Assembly: GCF_010092445.1 (NCBI RefSeq)
Contig: NZ_CP048031.1
Coordinates: forward strand, 1,550,001 to 1,614,000
Direction of reading: 5' to 3'
Origin: Shewanella sp. Arc9-LZ
GTDB taxonomy: Bacteria; Pseudomonadota; Gammaproteobacteria; Enterobacterales; Shewanellaceae
Length of the DNA stretch: 64,000 nt
Within the stretch, counting starts at the first letter, position 1; every line of letters begins with the position of its first letter. Below the pieces are notes generated by a model. The model was not told where the DNA came from. It ran no database searches and was given only the letters and a program-made list of their open reading frames with translations. The position numbers and the translations under genes are program-made. Below, piece after piece: positions 52,651 to 62,060 of the stretch.

Positions 52651-54483
52651 ATGCCAAGTGGTTTTAACGCCAAATCTTTTTTAAAACATGTCACCTCAGC
52701 GCCTGGTGTTTATCGAATGTACGATAAACACCAACAGGTTATTTATGTTGGTAAAGCCAAAGATCTCAAAAAACGCTTAAGCTCGTATTTTAGAGTCAAT
52801 ATCGCCAATGTTAAAACTCAGGCGCTGGTTTCGCATATCGATCATATTGACGTGACCGTTACGCACAGCGAAACAGATGCGCTATTGCTCGAAAACGATT
52901 ACATCAAACAGTACATGCCCAAATACAACGTGCTGCTGCGTGATGATAAATCTTATCCGTATATTCTGTTGAGCGGCCATAAGCACCCTCGACTTGCTTA
53001 TCATCGTGGTCCAAAACGTGAAAAAGGTCATTATTTTGGCCCATACCCTAATGGTGGTGCAGTCCGTGAGAGTTTGCATTTAATGCAAAAGCTGTTTCCA
53101 ATCCGCCAATGCGATGACTTATATTATAAATCCAGATCTCGGCCTTGTTTACAGTATCAATTAGATCGTTGTAGTGCGCCTTGTGTGGGGATTGTCAGTG
53201 ATGAGGAATACAGCGAACAGGTCAAATTAGCCGGTTTATTTTTACGCGGCAAAGACAAACAAGTCATATCACAGCTGGTGGCCAAAATGGAGACCGCTGC
53301 AATTGATATGGAATACGAGCGTGCGGCACAGTATCGTGACCAAATTACCGCATTAAGGCGCGTGGCAGAACAGCAGGAAGTGTCAAATCATAAAGGCGAT
53401 ATGGATGTCATCGGCGTCGATTACGCCTCTGGTATTGCCTGTTTTCATCTATTGTTTATTCGCGATGGTAAAATTTTTGGTAGTCGCAGCTATTATCCTT
53501 CAGTACCCGCAGAAACTGAAATTGAAGAAGTGTTGTCATCATTCTTGGGCCAGTTTTACCTTAATGCCGATATTCAGCGCACCATTCCAAAAGAAGTCAT
53601 TCTCAGCCATCACTTTGACGGTATAAAAGAATTAGAAGCGTCGATAGAACACGCATTAGATAAAAAGTTTGAGTTAAAAACGCAAGTAAGAGGCGACAGA
53701 GCTAATTTTTTACGTCTTGCCATGACTAACGCCAGTAATGCCGTCGCGACCAGACTGTCACATAAGAATACTGTTGAACAACGTTTTCAATTACTTGAAG
53801 AAGCACTTGAACTTAATGAACCGATTAAGCGGATGGAATGTTTTGATATCAGTCACACTATGGGCGAAAGCACTGTGGCATCGTGTGTGGTGTTTAATCG
53901 AGAAGGGCCGCATAAAGCCGATTATCGCCGTTACAATATTACCGGTATTACCGGTGGTGATGATTATGCCGCGATGGAACAGGCAATAAGCCGTCGATTT
54001 GATAAAATCGACAACAATGGCAAAGTGCCTGATTTAGTCTTCATTGATGGTGGTATTGGCCAGTTAAGAGTGGCGCAAACGATTGTCGATGAAAAGTGTG
54101 TCAATATTGATAATCCACCATTACTCATTTGCGTGACTAAAGGTGAGGGTCGCAAAGCAGGCCTTGAAACCTTTATTGTTGGTGGCAGTGAACAAGCTTT
54201 CGATATTCCCAGTGATTCGCCTGCATTTCACTTAATGTTGCACATTCGCGATGAGTCACATCGCTTTGCGATTACCGGACACCGTAATAAACGTCAGAAA
54301 ACTCGCAATACTTCTACCTTAGAATCCATCGCAGGTGTGGGCCCTAAAAGGCGTAAGGCTTTGTTGCAACATTTAGGCGGAATTCAAGAAGTGAAGGGCG
54401 CTAGCGTGGCTGAATTGACAAAAGTACCCGGAATTAGCTTAGAAATGGCACAAACAATTCATGATGCATTGCGAGGGGGCTAA
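52651..54483 (+). CDS. uvrC: UvrABC excinuclease subunit C
   Basis: UvrC makes the two incisions of nucleotide excision repair. The 610-aa protein has the N-terminal GIY-YIG nuclease ([26 protein letters not shown], about 15-40), the Cys-rich segment [16 protein letters not shown], a UVR domain (about 205-240), the RNase-H-like nuclease with [21 protein letters not shown] and [10 protein letters not shown], and tandem HhH at the C-terminus ([18 protein letters not shown]). Length is normal. It starts 44 bp after uvrY. Confidence 0.98.
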   Translation: MPSGFNAKSFLKHVTSAPGVYRMYDKHQQVIYVGKAKDLKKRLSSYFRVNIANVKTQALVSHIDHIDVTVTHSETDALLLENDYIKQYMPKYNVLLRDDKSYPYILLSGHKHPRLAYHRGPKREKGHYFGPYPNGGAVRESLHLMQKLFPIRQCDDLYYKSRSRPCLQYQLDRCSAPCVGIVSDEEYSEQVKLAGLFLRGKDKQVISQLVAKMETAAIDMEYERAAQYRDQITALRRVAEQQEVSNHKGDMDVIGVDYASGIACFHLLFIRDGKIFGSRSYYPSVPAETEIEEVLSSFLGQFYLNADIQRTIPKEVILSHHFDGIKELEASIEHALDKKFELKTQVRGDRANFLRLAMTNASNAVATRLSHKNTVEQRFQLLEEALELNEPIKRMECFDISHTMGESTVASCVVFNREGPHKADYRRYNITGITGGDDYAAMEQAISRRFDKIDNNGKVPDLVFIDGGIGQLRVAQTIVDEKCVNIDNPPLLICVTKGEGRKAGLETFIVGGSEQAFDIPSDSPAFHLMLHIRDESHRFAITGHRNKRQKTRNTSTLESIAGVGPKRRKALLQHLGGIQEVKGASVAELTKVPGISLEMAQTIHDALRGG

Positions 54484-54527
54484 AATTAAGGCAAGATTGG
54501 CGCTGCTTCTGACAAATTGGTCTTTTT

Positions 54528-55076
54528 ATGCCGTTTAACTTACCTATTGCACTGACATTATTCCGTATTGCTTTGTTACCCGTATTTATAGCGGTATTTT
54601 ATTTACCATATCCATGGGCACCATTTGTTTCGGCATTTATTTTCTGGTTGGCCGCTTTGACCGATTGGTTAGACGGTTATGCTGCGCGTAAACTTGGTCA
54701 ACTAACCCGATTTGGCGCTTTTTTGGATCCAGTTGCAGATAAAGTCATGGTGTCGACCGCATTAGTGCTGTTGGTTCAACAAAATGACAATGTGTACTTA
54801 ACCTTAGCAGCGTTATTTATGATTGGTCGCGAAATTGTTATTTCAGCTTTGCGTGAATGGATGGCCGAAATAGGCAAACGTGGCGTAGTTGCCGTGTCTT
54901 GGATTGGTAAATATAAAACTGCCACGCAAATGATCGCAATTATTGGATTGATTTGGAAACCCACACCTTGGCTAACTGATGTCGCTTACGGCTTGTTTTA
55001 TATTGCAGCTGCACTGACGTTCTGGTCGATGATGAGTTACATTTCAGCAGCTTGGAAAGATTTAACGGCAGAATAG
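54528..55076 (+). CDS. pgsA: CDP-diacylglycerol--glycerol-3-phosphate 3-phosphatidyltransferase PgsA
   Basis: PgsA makes phosphatidylglycerol phosphate in the inner membrane. The 182-aa protein has the CDP-alcohol phosphotransferase motif DG(x)2AR(x)8G(x)3D(x)3D at Asp49-Gly50 to Asp71 (DGYAARKLGQLTRFGAFLDP). Several transmembrane helices are present. It follows uvrC at 44 bp, the conserved order. Confidence 0.97.
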   Translation: MPFNLPIALTLFRIALLPVFIAVFYLPYPWAPFVSAFIFWLAALTDWLDGYAARKLGQLTRFGAFLDPVADKVMVSTALVLLVQQNDNVYLTLAALFMIGREIVISALREWMAEIGKRGVVAVSWIGKYKTATQMIAIIGLIWKPTPWLTDVAYGLFYIAAALTFWSMMSYISAAWKDLTAE

Positions 55077-55138
55077 CGTAATAATAGTTCAATAAGATTA
55101 TTTAGTGCGCAAACAGTCAAAATTGCGTAAATCAATAA

Positions 55139-55166
55139 TTGACACACGAGGTTAATTCGGTAGAAT
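55139..55166 (+). promoter_or_regulatory. Strong sigma-70 promoter of the tRNA operon
   Basis: TTGACA (55139-55144), 16-bp spacer, TAGAAT (55161-55166), then a GC-rich discriminator (GCCTCCCC) as in stringently controlled stable-RNA promoters. Transcription should start near 55173, so the two tRNA-like repeats below are in the leader. Confidence 0.8.
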
Positions 55167-55234
55167 GCCTCCCCGTAGACAAGTGATGAGTCAACAACAA
55201 GCCTTAGGGTTTTATGTTAACTAACACGATTAAT

Positions 55235-55392
55235 GTGACATTAGTTTAGTTTGATAGGTTGAAAGACGATACCTTTCTTGCTGATATAATAAAGCATTAA
55301 AATGATTGAATACGCGACATTAGCTCAGTTGGATAGGTTGAAAGACGATACCTTTCTCGCAGATTTAATAAAGCGTTGAAACGATTGAATAA
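55235..55392 (+). repeat. Two 79-bp tandem degenerate copies of the tRNA-Gly 5' half
   Basis: Units 55235-55313 and 55314-55392 each start like tRNA-Gly (GTGACATTAG / GCGACATTAGCTCAGTTGG), then diverge with an inserted ATAGGTTGAAA and regain a GACGATACCTTT segment resembling the tRNA D-to-anticodon stretch. The intact tRNA starts exactly one 79-bp period later at 55393. Neither unit has a T-arm or an acceptor 3' side, so they cannot be tRNAs. Confidence 0.85.
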
Positions 55393-55468
55393 GCGACATT
55401 AGCTCAGTTGGTAGAGCGATACCTTGCCAAGGTATAGGTCATCGGTTCGAACCCGATATGTCGCTCCA
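55393..55468 (+). tRNA. tRNA-Gly (GCC)
   Basis: A 76-nt cloverleaf with acceptor GCGACAT/ATGTCGC, anticodon loop TTGCCAA (GCC), T-loop GGTTCGAACCC and encoded CCA. It is the first intact tRNA of a three-tRNA operon. Confidence 0.96.
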
Positions 55469-55509
55469 ATTTCTTATCTTATCCGATGGATTCGAATTTG
55501 GTTAAAGAT

Positions 55510-55583
55510 GGCGCGATGGCAGAATGGCTATGCTACGGATTGCAAATCCGTCTATCTCGGTTCGACTCCGGGTCGCGCCTCCA
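55510..55583 (+). tRNA. tRNA-Cys (GCA)
   Basis: A 74-nt cloverleaf with acceptor GGCGCGA/TCGCGCC, anticodon loop TTGCAAA (GCA), T-loop GGTTCGACTCC and encoded CCA. Small D-loop typical of tRNA-Cys. Confidence 0.96.
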
Positions 55584-55633
55584 CAAAATTGCGTTTAATG
55601 GTTACGTTAAGTAACGGTTAAAACAACACTTTG

Positions 55634-55718
55634 CCCGAGTGGTGGAATCGGTAGACACAAGGGATTTAAAATCCCTCGCTGAATAAGCGTGCCGGTTCAA
55701 GTCCGGCCTCGGGTACCA
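55634..55718 (+). tRNA. tRNA-Leu (TAA)
   Basis: An 85-nt type II tRNA with a long variable arm, acceptor GCCCGAG/CTCGGGT, anticodon loop TTTAAAA (TAA), T-loop GGTTCAAGTCC and encoded CCA. The Gly-Cys-Leu set after pgsA is common in Shewanella. Confidence 0.96.
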
Positions 55719-55743
55719 TTATTTACATACGTAAGTATGGTGT

Positions 55744-55777
55744 AAAAAAGCCTCAACATTAGTTGGGGCTTTTTTAT
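55744..55777 (+). terminator. Terminator of the tRNA operon
   Basis: AAAAAGCCTCAAC-ATTA-GTTGGGGCTTTTTT forms a stem with one internal mismatch and a T6 tail 26 bp after tRNA-Leu. Confidence 0.9.
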
Positions 55778-55894
55778 ATCTGAAATTTAATGATAAAGAA
55801 TAAAGATGAAATCCCTGACGCTGTTGTTGAACATCAGACGTGGCATTTTTGTGGATATGGCCTACGGCCATGAGTACAAAAGTACAAAGAAAAC

Positions 55895-55932
55895 ACCTGG
55901 ATCCCGGCTTAAAAACACTGCCGGGATGACGA
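55895..55932. repeat. Dispersed-repeat-like palindrome
   Basis: CTGGATCCCGGC...GCCGGGATGACGAG forms a GC-rich hairpin in the gap between the tRNA operon and panP. This text is familiar as a dispersed intergenic repeat of Gammaproteobacteria. Only one copy is seen in this window, so the repeat nature is from memory. Confidence 0.5.
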
Positions 55933-55982
55933 GAAGGTAGCTAACAAGCTATAAACATCGAAGTTATTGATGAGTCTGTGCT

Positions 55983-57623
55983 CTACAACGCCAACAGCTG
56001 CGGTAAATATTCGCTGTCTAAAGCTGCAATATCGATTTGTTCGGTGAGCACATCATGCAATATTTGATGACTGGTCAACGGATTGGCGAGTACCACGCGA
56101 AATACTGTCGTTTGTTGACGTAAGTATTTTGCTGGCTTAATACGTGTGCGTGACACAAACGATTTGCCTTGTTCGCGTTGATGCTTTTGAATAAATTGCG
56201 TCAGTCCATCGAGTAGTTCATTGATTGATGCAACTAAAACGCTATCTTGGTTGGCTAGAGCTGTAGTAAGTATGGCTTGCACCGTTTTTGGTACATAACG
56301 ATAGGTCAGCAAACATAACTCAGGCTCAGTGACTAACTCAAAATCAGGATGTTGGTCGATGATTGAGGCAAAGTAACGGGCTTTTTCTAGGCTGTTATTA
56401 ATGAGGATTTCATAGCCATCACGGCCAATAATTTGAAGACAAGCATGCACGAGCATTGCCATTCCAGGTCGCGAACCTTCCAGCGTTTGACTGCCTAGGT
56501 CTTTTGAACCCACCCGTAGAATATATTCAGCATGATGCACTATGGCTTGCGCCAGTTCAGGGTCTTTAAATAACACCATACCGGCGCCCATTGGAACATA
56601 CATTTGCTTATGGGCATCGATAGTAACGGAGTCAGCTAACTCGATGCCTTTTAGTAAATGGCTATATTTTTTGGACAATAAACTTGCGCCGCCCCATGCC
56701 GCATCGACATGGAAATGACAATTTAGCTCGCTGGCTAACACTGCTAATTCAGTTAAGGGATCCACATTGCCTGTTTCAGTTGTACCGGCGATACCTACAA
56801 TGGCCATGACTTTAATATTTTGTTGTGCCAGCTTTTCTGCTGCATCACGCATGGCTGCAACATCGACTTTATGATGCTCATCTGTTGGGATGCTAATGAT
56901 GTTATCTCGGCCAATACCCAACAAGTCGGCGGTTTTGCCCAAAGAGTAATGACCGCGATCGGACACTAAAATAGCAAGGTCATCATAGCCATAAAAACGC
57001 AATGCTTTCGTCATTCCTTCGCGGGTGACGCCTTTAAATTCGCCGCAAGGTTGTAACAGCCGGTTTCGGGCAATCCACAGCGCGGTGATATTGGCAACGG
57101 TGCCACCTGAGCAAAATGCCCCGAGTGAGTGGTTAGCACTGTGCATCCATTGGTGATAGAAATCATCAGATTGCTGATACACCAAATGATGCATCATGCC
57201 TAACACTTGGCGCTCTAATGGGGTAAAAGCTTTCGATGTTTCAATTTTGACTAAATTTTGGTTTAGCCCGACCATCATTTTTGACAGTGGTAACACAAAA
57301 TAAGGCAAGGCCGAGGTCATGTGTCCAATAAAACTGGGTGCTGAAGTATGGACTGAATGAGCGACTAGGTTTTGCATGATTTCGTCGGCATAATCAGAAA
57401 CGAACTTGGGATCGGTCGGTATCTGATAGGTGCTAAAGTCAGTTTCTATTTCTGACAGTGGTTTTTCCAGTGCGGCGATGCTGTTACCTAAAAAACCTGC
57501 GAGGTCTTGAGACAGCTTTTGCTCAATAATGCTCAACGTCGAGGTTGAATCTTCAGGGGCGGTAAAAATTCGCAGTAAGCTGTCTTCTGAAGCGTTTGCT
57601 TGACGGGTGATTTTCGAGGTCAT
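55983..57623 (-). CDS. panP: PLP-dependent aspartate 1-decarboxylase PanP (glutamate-decarboxylase-like)
   Basis: This 546-aa group II PLP decarboxylase has the PLP lysine Lys339 in TIDAHKQMYVPMGAG, the aspartate motif HVDAAWGG (305-312) and the N-terminal SAPSFIGHMTS. It matches the Vibrio/Shewanella type shown to decarboxylate aspartate to beta-alanine for CoA synthesis; older annotations call it glutamate decarboxylase. Substrate is inferred from the family. It is convergent to the tRNA operon and stands apart from the glycerate genes by about 230 bp. Confidence 0.88.
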   Translation of the reverse strand: MTSKITRQANASEDSLLRIFTAPEDSTSTLSIIEQKLSQDLAGFLGNSIAALEKPLSEIETDFSTYQIPTDPKFVSDYADEIMQNLVAHSVHTSAPSFIGHMTSALPYFVLPLSKMMVGLNQNLVKIETSKAFTPLERQVLGMMHHLVYQQSDDFYHQWMHSANHSLGAFCSGGTVANITALWIARNRLLQPCGEFKGVTREGMTKALRFYGYDDLAILVSDRGHYSLGKTADLLGIGRDNIISIPTDEHHKVDVAAMRDAAEKLAQQNIKVMAIVGIAGTTETGNVDPLTELAVLASELNCHFHVDAAWGGASLLSKKYSHLLKGIELADSVTIDAHKQMYVPMGAGMVLFKDPELAQAIVHHAEYILRVGSKDLGSQTLEGSRPGMAMLVHACLQIIGRDGYEILINNSLEKARYFASIIDQHPDFELVTEPELCLLTYRYVPKTVQAILTTALANQDSVLVASINELLDGLTQFIQKHQREQGKSFVSRTRIKPAKYLRQQTTVFRVVLANPLTSHQILHDVLTEQIDIAALDSEYLPQLLAL

Positions 57624-57812
57624 TTTGCTTGCCGTAATGATGAAAACTTCATCCTGATAGCATTGACGGGTGCTTTACGATTAACGCTACACCTTCAGGA
57701 TGAAATGAGGGTGCTAACTTTACTGTATGGCTGGTTTCGCTTCAAGTATTTATCGTGTTATTACTGCGGATTAGCTGCGTTAATTCAGAATATGAATGAT
57801 GTTGATATGAAT

Positions 57813-57852
57813 AATCCAGCACAAATGCGGTAAGGTATTTGTGCTGGATTAG
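57813..57852 (-). terminator. Hairpin terminator downstream of glycerate kinase
   Basis: A perfect 15-bp stem TAATCCAGCACAAAT/ATTTGTGCTGGATTA lies right after the glycerate kinase stop (57854). The T-run on the minus strand is weak, but position and stability favour a terminator. Confidence 0.75.
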
Positions 57853-57853
57853 A

Positions 57854-59023
57854 TTATTTGTCTGCAAATGAAAGTGACATCATTGCCGCAATGTTGCGTG
57901 CGGTATTGGTTAGATTAACCTGAGCTTCAGACAATACTTGCTCTAAGGGCTGCAACGCAGGAATGATAGGGAAAATAGCATGCATGCCTTCGGCTAGAAT
58001 AGCATCTGCATTTTCACCAAGGCATCCTGAAATACCGATAACCGGAATATTAAGTTGTTTGGCGACATTCAATACTCCCATAGGGGTTTTACCAAACACG
58101 GTTTGACCGTCTATTCGACCTTCACCGGTAATAACCAGATCAGCATTGAGACAATGTTGTGCCAACTTAACGCTTTTAGTGACAATATCGACCCCAGGTT
58201 TTAAGGTTGCATTTAACATTGTCATTACGCCAAATCCCATACCGCCAGCAGCCCCAGCCCCAGGGTGTAATTGCCAGTGTCCATCAATTGGCTGGTTAAG
58301 GTGTTGGTTAATGATATGAGCAAAATGCCCCAAAGCGAGATCAAGTTGCTCAACCATCTCAGTAGTAGCCCCTTTTTGTGGACCAAAAATAGCACTGGCG
58401 CCTCGTGGCCCGCATAATGGATTATCGACATCGCACGCAACTTCAATTACGCACTCCTTAATGGCTGGATGGCATGATTGCATGTCGATGTAATGTAATT
58501 CGGCGAGGGCAGCTCCACCAAAAGGTAATGGAGTATTGTTTATATCACTTAGTTGGACTCCTAAGGCCTGCATCATGCCTGCGCCTGCATCATTAGTTGC
58601 ACTGCCACCTAGGCCTAAAATGATGTGTCTTATGCCTCTGTCTAATGCATCGGCAATCAACTCACCAGTACCAAAACTGGTGGTTAATAATGGATTACGT
58701 TGAGTGGATGGCACCAGATGTAAACCTGATGCGGCAGCCATTTCGATTATTGCCGTTTGGTTTCCATCCTCATCAAGTTGTCCAAGCACGCCATAAAATG
58801 CGTTAACAGGTAAACCTAAAGGCCCTGTGACAGTGAGATTAATAATCTGTCCTTGGGTGGCATCGACCATCGCTTGTACTGTACCTTCACCGCCGTCGGC
58901 CATTGGCACCTTACAATATTGCGCGTTTGGGAATACCTGTTTAAATCCATTCTCAATGGCATTAGCCACTTCTAGGGCGCTTAGGCTTTCTTTAAATGAA
59001 TCTGGTGCAATAACAATTTTCAT
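57854..59023 (-). CDS. garK: Glycerate kinase (GarK/GlxK family)
   Basis: This 389-aa cytoplasmic kinase phosphorylates D-glycerate to 2-phosphoglycerate. It shows the family opening KIVIAPDSFKESLSALEVA, PMADGGEGTVQAMV, GLGGSATNDAGAGMMQALG and GEGRIDGQTVFGKTP. It is co-directional with the GntP permease (20-bp gap) and CdaR, together a glycerate/sugar-acid utilisation set. Confidence 0.95.
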   Translation of the reverse strand: MKIVIAPDSFKESLSALEVANAIENGFKQVFPNAQYCKVPMADGGEGTVQAMVDATQGQIINLTVTGPLGLPVNAFYGVLGQLDEDGNQTAIIEMAAASGLHLVPSTQRNPLLTTSFGTGELIADALDRGIRHIILGLGGSATNDAGAGMMQALGVQLSDINNTPLPFGGAALAELHYIDMQSCHPAIKECVIEVACDVDNPLCGPRGASAIFGPQKGATTEMVEQLDLALGHFAHIINQHLNQPIDGHWQLHPGAGAAGGMGFGVMTMLNATLKPGVDIVTKSVKLAQHCLNADLVITGEGRIDGQTVFGKTPMGVLNVAKQLNIPVIGISGCLGENADAILAEGMHAIFPIIPALQPLEQVLSEAQVNLTNTARNIAAMMSLSFADK

Positions 59024-59043
59024 ATAAGACTCTAATTAATAAT

Positions 59044-60402
59044 TTACAGTAAAAATAAGCTTAGTAGATAAACGGTAATCATCGCCGTGACTCCCTGGAT
59101 TAAGGTGGCCATTGTTTGGGCCCGATACGCTTGTTTGACGCTCATGCGGCTAAATTGAGTCACCACCCAGAAGAAGCTATCGTTTGCATGTGAGACTGTC
59201 ATCGCACCCGCACCAATTGCCATTACGGTTAACACTCGGCCCATTTCTGAGGCTAAACCAATATCGCCTAGTAATGGTGCCACTAATGCTGAGGTAGCGA
59301 CTAATGCCACCGTAGATGAACCTTGTGCTGATTTGAGTGCCGCGGCCACGATAAACGGCATAAAAATACCCACACCTAAAGCGGACAAGCTACTACCCAG
59401 AAATGCACCAATCTCAGTGGCTTTTAATACCGCGCCAAATGCACCGCCAGCACCGGTGATCAATAAAATAGGCGCTGATACCACTAAACCTTGGCTGATA
59501 CGATCGCTAAACTCTTTGATTTTTTGGTTGCTTTTTAACAGCGATAACGACAGAAATAGGCCGATCATTAAGGCGTTAACAGGTTGGCCCAAGAACACTA
59601 ATAAATCGAATAAGCCTTGTTCACCTAATGGTTTTGAAGGGAAGTTAGCCACCGAGCCTAAGCAGATTAAAATGATAGGTACAAAAATAGGCGCAAATGC
59701 TTTGGTAGGGCTAGGTAATTCGCCATAGGTTTTCTTTAGATCATCAAAATCTTCTTGCTGCAGATTCAGTTCTTCGGCGCCTTCGCCGTCTGGCTGCTCA
59801 TTGGCAAAACGATTGGCCCACAACATACCGGCAAAAGCGGCAATGGCAGCAACAAACACACCGACAGCTATCACGAGTCCAAGCTGTGATTCAAGGCCAA
59901 GATTACCCGCCGCAGCGATAGGGCCTGGGGTTGGCGGCACAAAGGTATGAGTTGCGTATAACCCAGTTGCTAGGGCGACGCTCATGGCAACTTGAGACAC
60001 TTTCATCCGGTTTGCCATTGACTGTTTTAATGAATTTAAAATGACAAAACCTGAATCACAAAAAACAGGGATCGACACTAAGTAGCCAATCATTGACATA
60101 GTTAACGTTGGGAATCGTTGGCCAAACAGTTTAATGACCACATCTGCCATAGTTATGGCTGCACCACTTTTTTCGAGAATGGTGCCGATAATCGTACCGA
60201 GCACAATGACTAAGCCGATGTAACCTAAAATACCACCGAAACCGCCAGTGATGGTTTTGGCAATTTCATTGCTGGGTAAACCATAGGCAAATGCGGTGAG
60301 AAATGAGGCTAAAATGAGGGTTAAAAAAGGGTGCAGTTTAAATTTAGAGGTGGCGATGACGATAAAGGCTATCACGCCGATTAAGATCAATATTAGTCCC
60401 AT
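59044..60402 (-). CDS. GntP-family permease (probable glycerate/gluconate transporter)
   Basis: This inner-membrane transporter of about 452 residues has 12 or so hydrophobic helices and the GntP signature (CDSGFVILNSLKQS, TGLYATHTFVPPTPGPIAAAGNL, VSHANDSFFWVVTQFS). I place the start at ATG 60402, giving the usual MGLILILIG opening; a start at 60450 would add 16 residues. It is in the same operon as glycerate kinase, so glycerate is the likely substrate. Confidence 0.92.
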   Translation of the reverse strand: MGLILILIGVIAFIVIATSKFKLHPFLTLILASFLTAFAYGLPSNEIAKTITGGFGGILGYIGLVIVLGTIIGTILEKSGAAITMADVVIKLFGQRFPTLTMSMIGYLVSIPVFCDSGFVILNSLKQSMANRMKVSQVAMSVALATGLYATHTFVPPTPGPIAAAGNLGLESQLGLVIAVGVFVAAIAAFAGMLWANRFANEQPDGEGAEELNLQQEDFDDLKKTYGELPSPTKAFAPIFVPIILICLGSVANFPSKPLGEQGLFDLLVFLGQPVNALMIGLFLSLSLLKSNQKIKEFSDRISQGLVVSAPILLITGAGGAFGAVLKATEIGAFLGSSLSALGVGIFMPFIVAAALKSAQGSSTVALVATSALVAPLLGDIGLASEMGRVLTVMAIGAGAMTVSHANDSFFWVVTQFSRMSVKQAYRAQTMATLIQGVTAMITVYLLSLFLL

Positions 60403-60532
60403 AGAGTACTCGTTATTTATTATTGTAGGGGGTGGTTTAGTATTCATCATAGTAAACCATTACCTATAAATTACTTTGTGCGCTTGCACTAATAAATCTA
60501 CGAGTTAATACTATTTTTGTGCTGACGCACAA

Positions 60533-61690
60533 TTAAGTGCTAGGTTGGTGGATTAACTGACCTAAATATAAACTCAGTAATCCATTAAAACTGTGTAAAT
60601 CAATATTGGTGATAGTTTGAATTTTATCTAATCGGTAACGCAGTGTGTTTCGATGGATAAACAAACTGTTAGCACAGGCTTGGATGTCTCCCATGTGTTC
60701 TAGATAAGCGGCAAGTGTTTTTTGCAATTGTTGGTTATTGTCAACTGCAATCAGTTTCATGTAAGGCCCAGCAAGCGCATTACCTCGCCAGTGGTGCCGT
60801 AACCCTGATAACAGTACTTGTAAGCTGTAGTCTTGGTATAAATATTTGGTTTTTGTTGGATGTAATCTTTTTCCAATATCTAACGTTTCTTTGGCGGTGC
60901 GATAGGAGTAACTAATGCCTAATTCACCACTGAAATAATGCCCCAATGAAATATGCAGGCTAAGTTGCATATTGGCGGGTAAGCGTTTGAGTAATTTGTT
61001 GATGCGTTGGTTTTCAAGCTCAGGGTCAAATTGCTTACCATCTAAAAAAGCCGGCTTTAAAATAACTAATTGAGTTAGTGAGGTCATCGCAATTAAGTTA
61101 TCGCGTACAGGATTTTGTAATAAATACAGTACTTGTTTTAATGCTTGATTGTCTTGTTGATATAATGGGTTTTTGTTATCAAGTTCGATAATGGCGGCCA
61201 CTCGCGGTACGCTTAAATCGACACCTAATTGCAATGCCCATTGTTGTAAAGAAGGCAAGTCTTGCTCATTGGCATGAATGAGTTGCGAAATAAACTCCTC
61301 TTTTTGACGATTCTGCCACTGTAATTGCTCTTGCAAATTTGCTTGCTCGACAATCATCTCTGCTGTCATCTTAAGCAGTTCACCATAATGGCTTAATGTG
61401 TCTGGCTCGCCAGTGATACCGATAACGCCAACCACTTGACCTTGGTAATGCAATGGCAAATTTAGCCCAGGTTTGACGCCATGTAAATTTGAAGCGATGG
61501 CTTGGCTTATTTCAACATTGCGATTTTGGCTGATAGCTAATAGTGCCCCCTCATGTACAGTGCCAATCCGATCTATATCGCCTGAACCTAATATCACTGC
61601 TTGAGCATTCATAACATTGATATTATGACCAATAATTTTCATGGTTCGGTCGACAATTTTAGTGGCAATTAGTGTATCAATTTGAAACAT
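60533..61690 (-). CDS. cdaR: CdaR (SdaR) sugar-diacid/glycerate regulator
   Basis: This 385-aa PucR/CdaR-type activator has an N-terminal sugar-diacid recognition domain (about 5-140; GSGDIDRIGTVHEGALLA) and a C-terminal HTH (about 330-380; NSLFIHRNTLRYRLDKIQ). In E. coli CdaR activates glycerate and galactarate/glucarate genes. Its position upstream of the permease and kinase supports local control. Confidence 0.93.
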   Translation of the reverse strand: MFQIDTLIATKIVDRTMKIIGHNINVMNAQAVILGSGDIDRIGTVHEGALLAISQNRNVEISQAIASNLHGVKPGLNLPLHYQGQVVGVIGITGEPDTLSHYGELLKMTAEMIVEQANLQEQLQWQNRQKEEFISQLIHANEQDLPSLQQWALQLGVDLSVPRVAAIIELDNKNPLYQQDNQALKQVLYLLQNPVRDNLIAMTSLTQLVILKPAFLDGKQFDPELENQRINKLLKRLPANMQLSLHISLGHYFSGELGISYSYRTAKETLDIGKRLHPTKTKYLYQDYSLQVLLSGLRHHWRGNALAGPYMKLIAVDNNQQLQKTLAAYLEHMGDIQACANSLFIHRNTLRYRLDKIQTITNIDLHSFNGLLSLYLGQLIHQPST

Positions 61691-62060
61691 GAATTTCTCT
61701 GGGCAATCAATATCGGTACTGAATGATACCTGATGTTAGCTAAGTATTGGGAGGAGGTTGGTGCTTAAATGCATTGGAAATTTAAAAAACAAGCAATGGT
61801 CTTTAACAAGCAATAGGGGAGGAAAGATGAGCAACATAAAATGGGGGGCACATCCATTTGCCCAAACTTCAATCACAAGCTATTCACCTTGTTAATATAA
61901 TGTTAAATCCGGTGTAATTGCAAGTTTTTTATACAATAGGATGCTAGCGACCGTTTTTGTGTCTAAAGGTCATTAAATCAAATGATATAAAAACGCCAAC
62001 CTAGATAAGGTTGGCGTCATTTTTAATGTGATCGACTTGGTTATATTACCGTGATATCAC
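61691..62060. other. Intergenic region between mtrB and cdaR
   Basis: This stretch of about 370 bp holds the mtrB terminator at 61994-62016 and presumably the cdaR promoter. I saw no ORF or other convincing element. Confidence 0.5.
61990..62023 (-). terminator. Terminator of the mtr operon
   Basis: CGCCAACCT-5-base loop-AGGTTGGCG, flanked by A-rich and T-rich tracts (AAAA left, ATTTTT right), lies 38 bp after the mtrB stop. It would end the omcA/mtrCAB-type transcript on the minus strand. Confidence 0.9.

Noticed and set aside
55424..55621. A 65-aa reading frame across the tRNA region
   Set aside because: It overlaps tRNA-Gly and tRNA-Cys and is chance.
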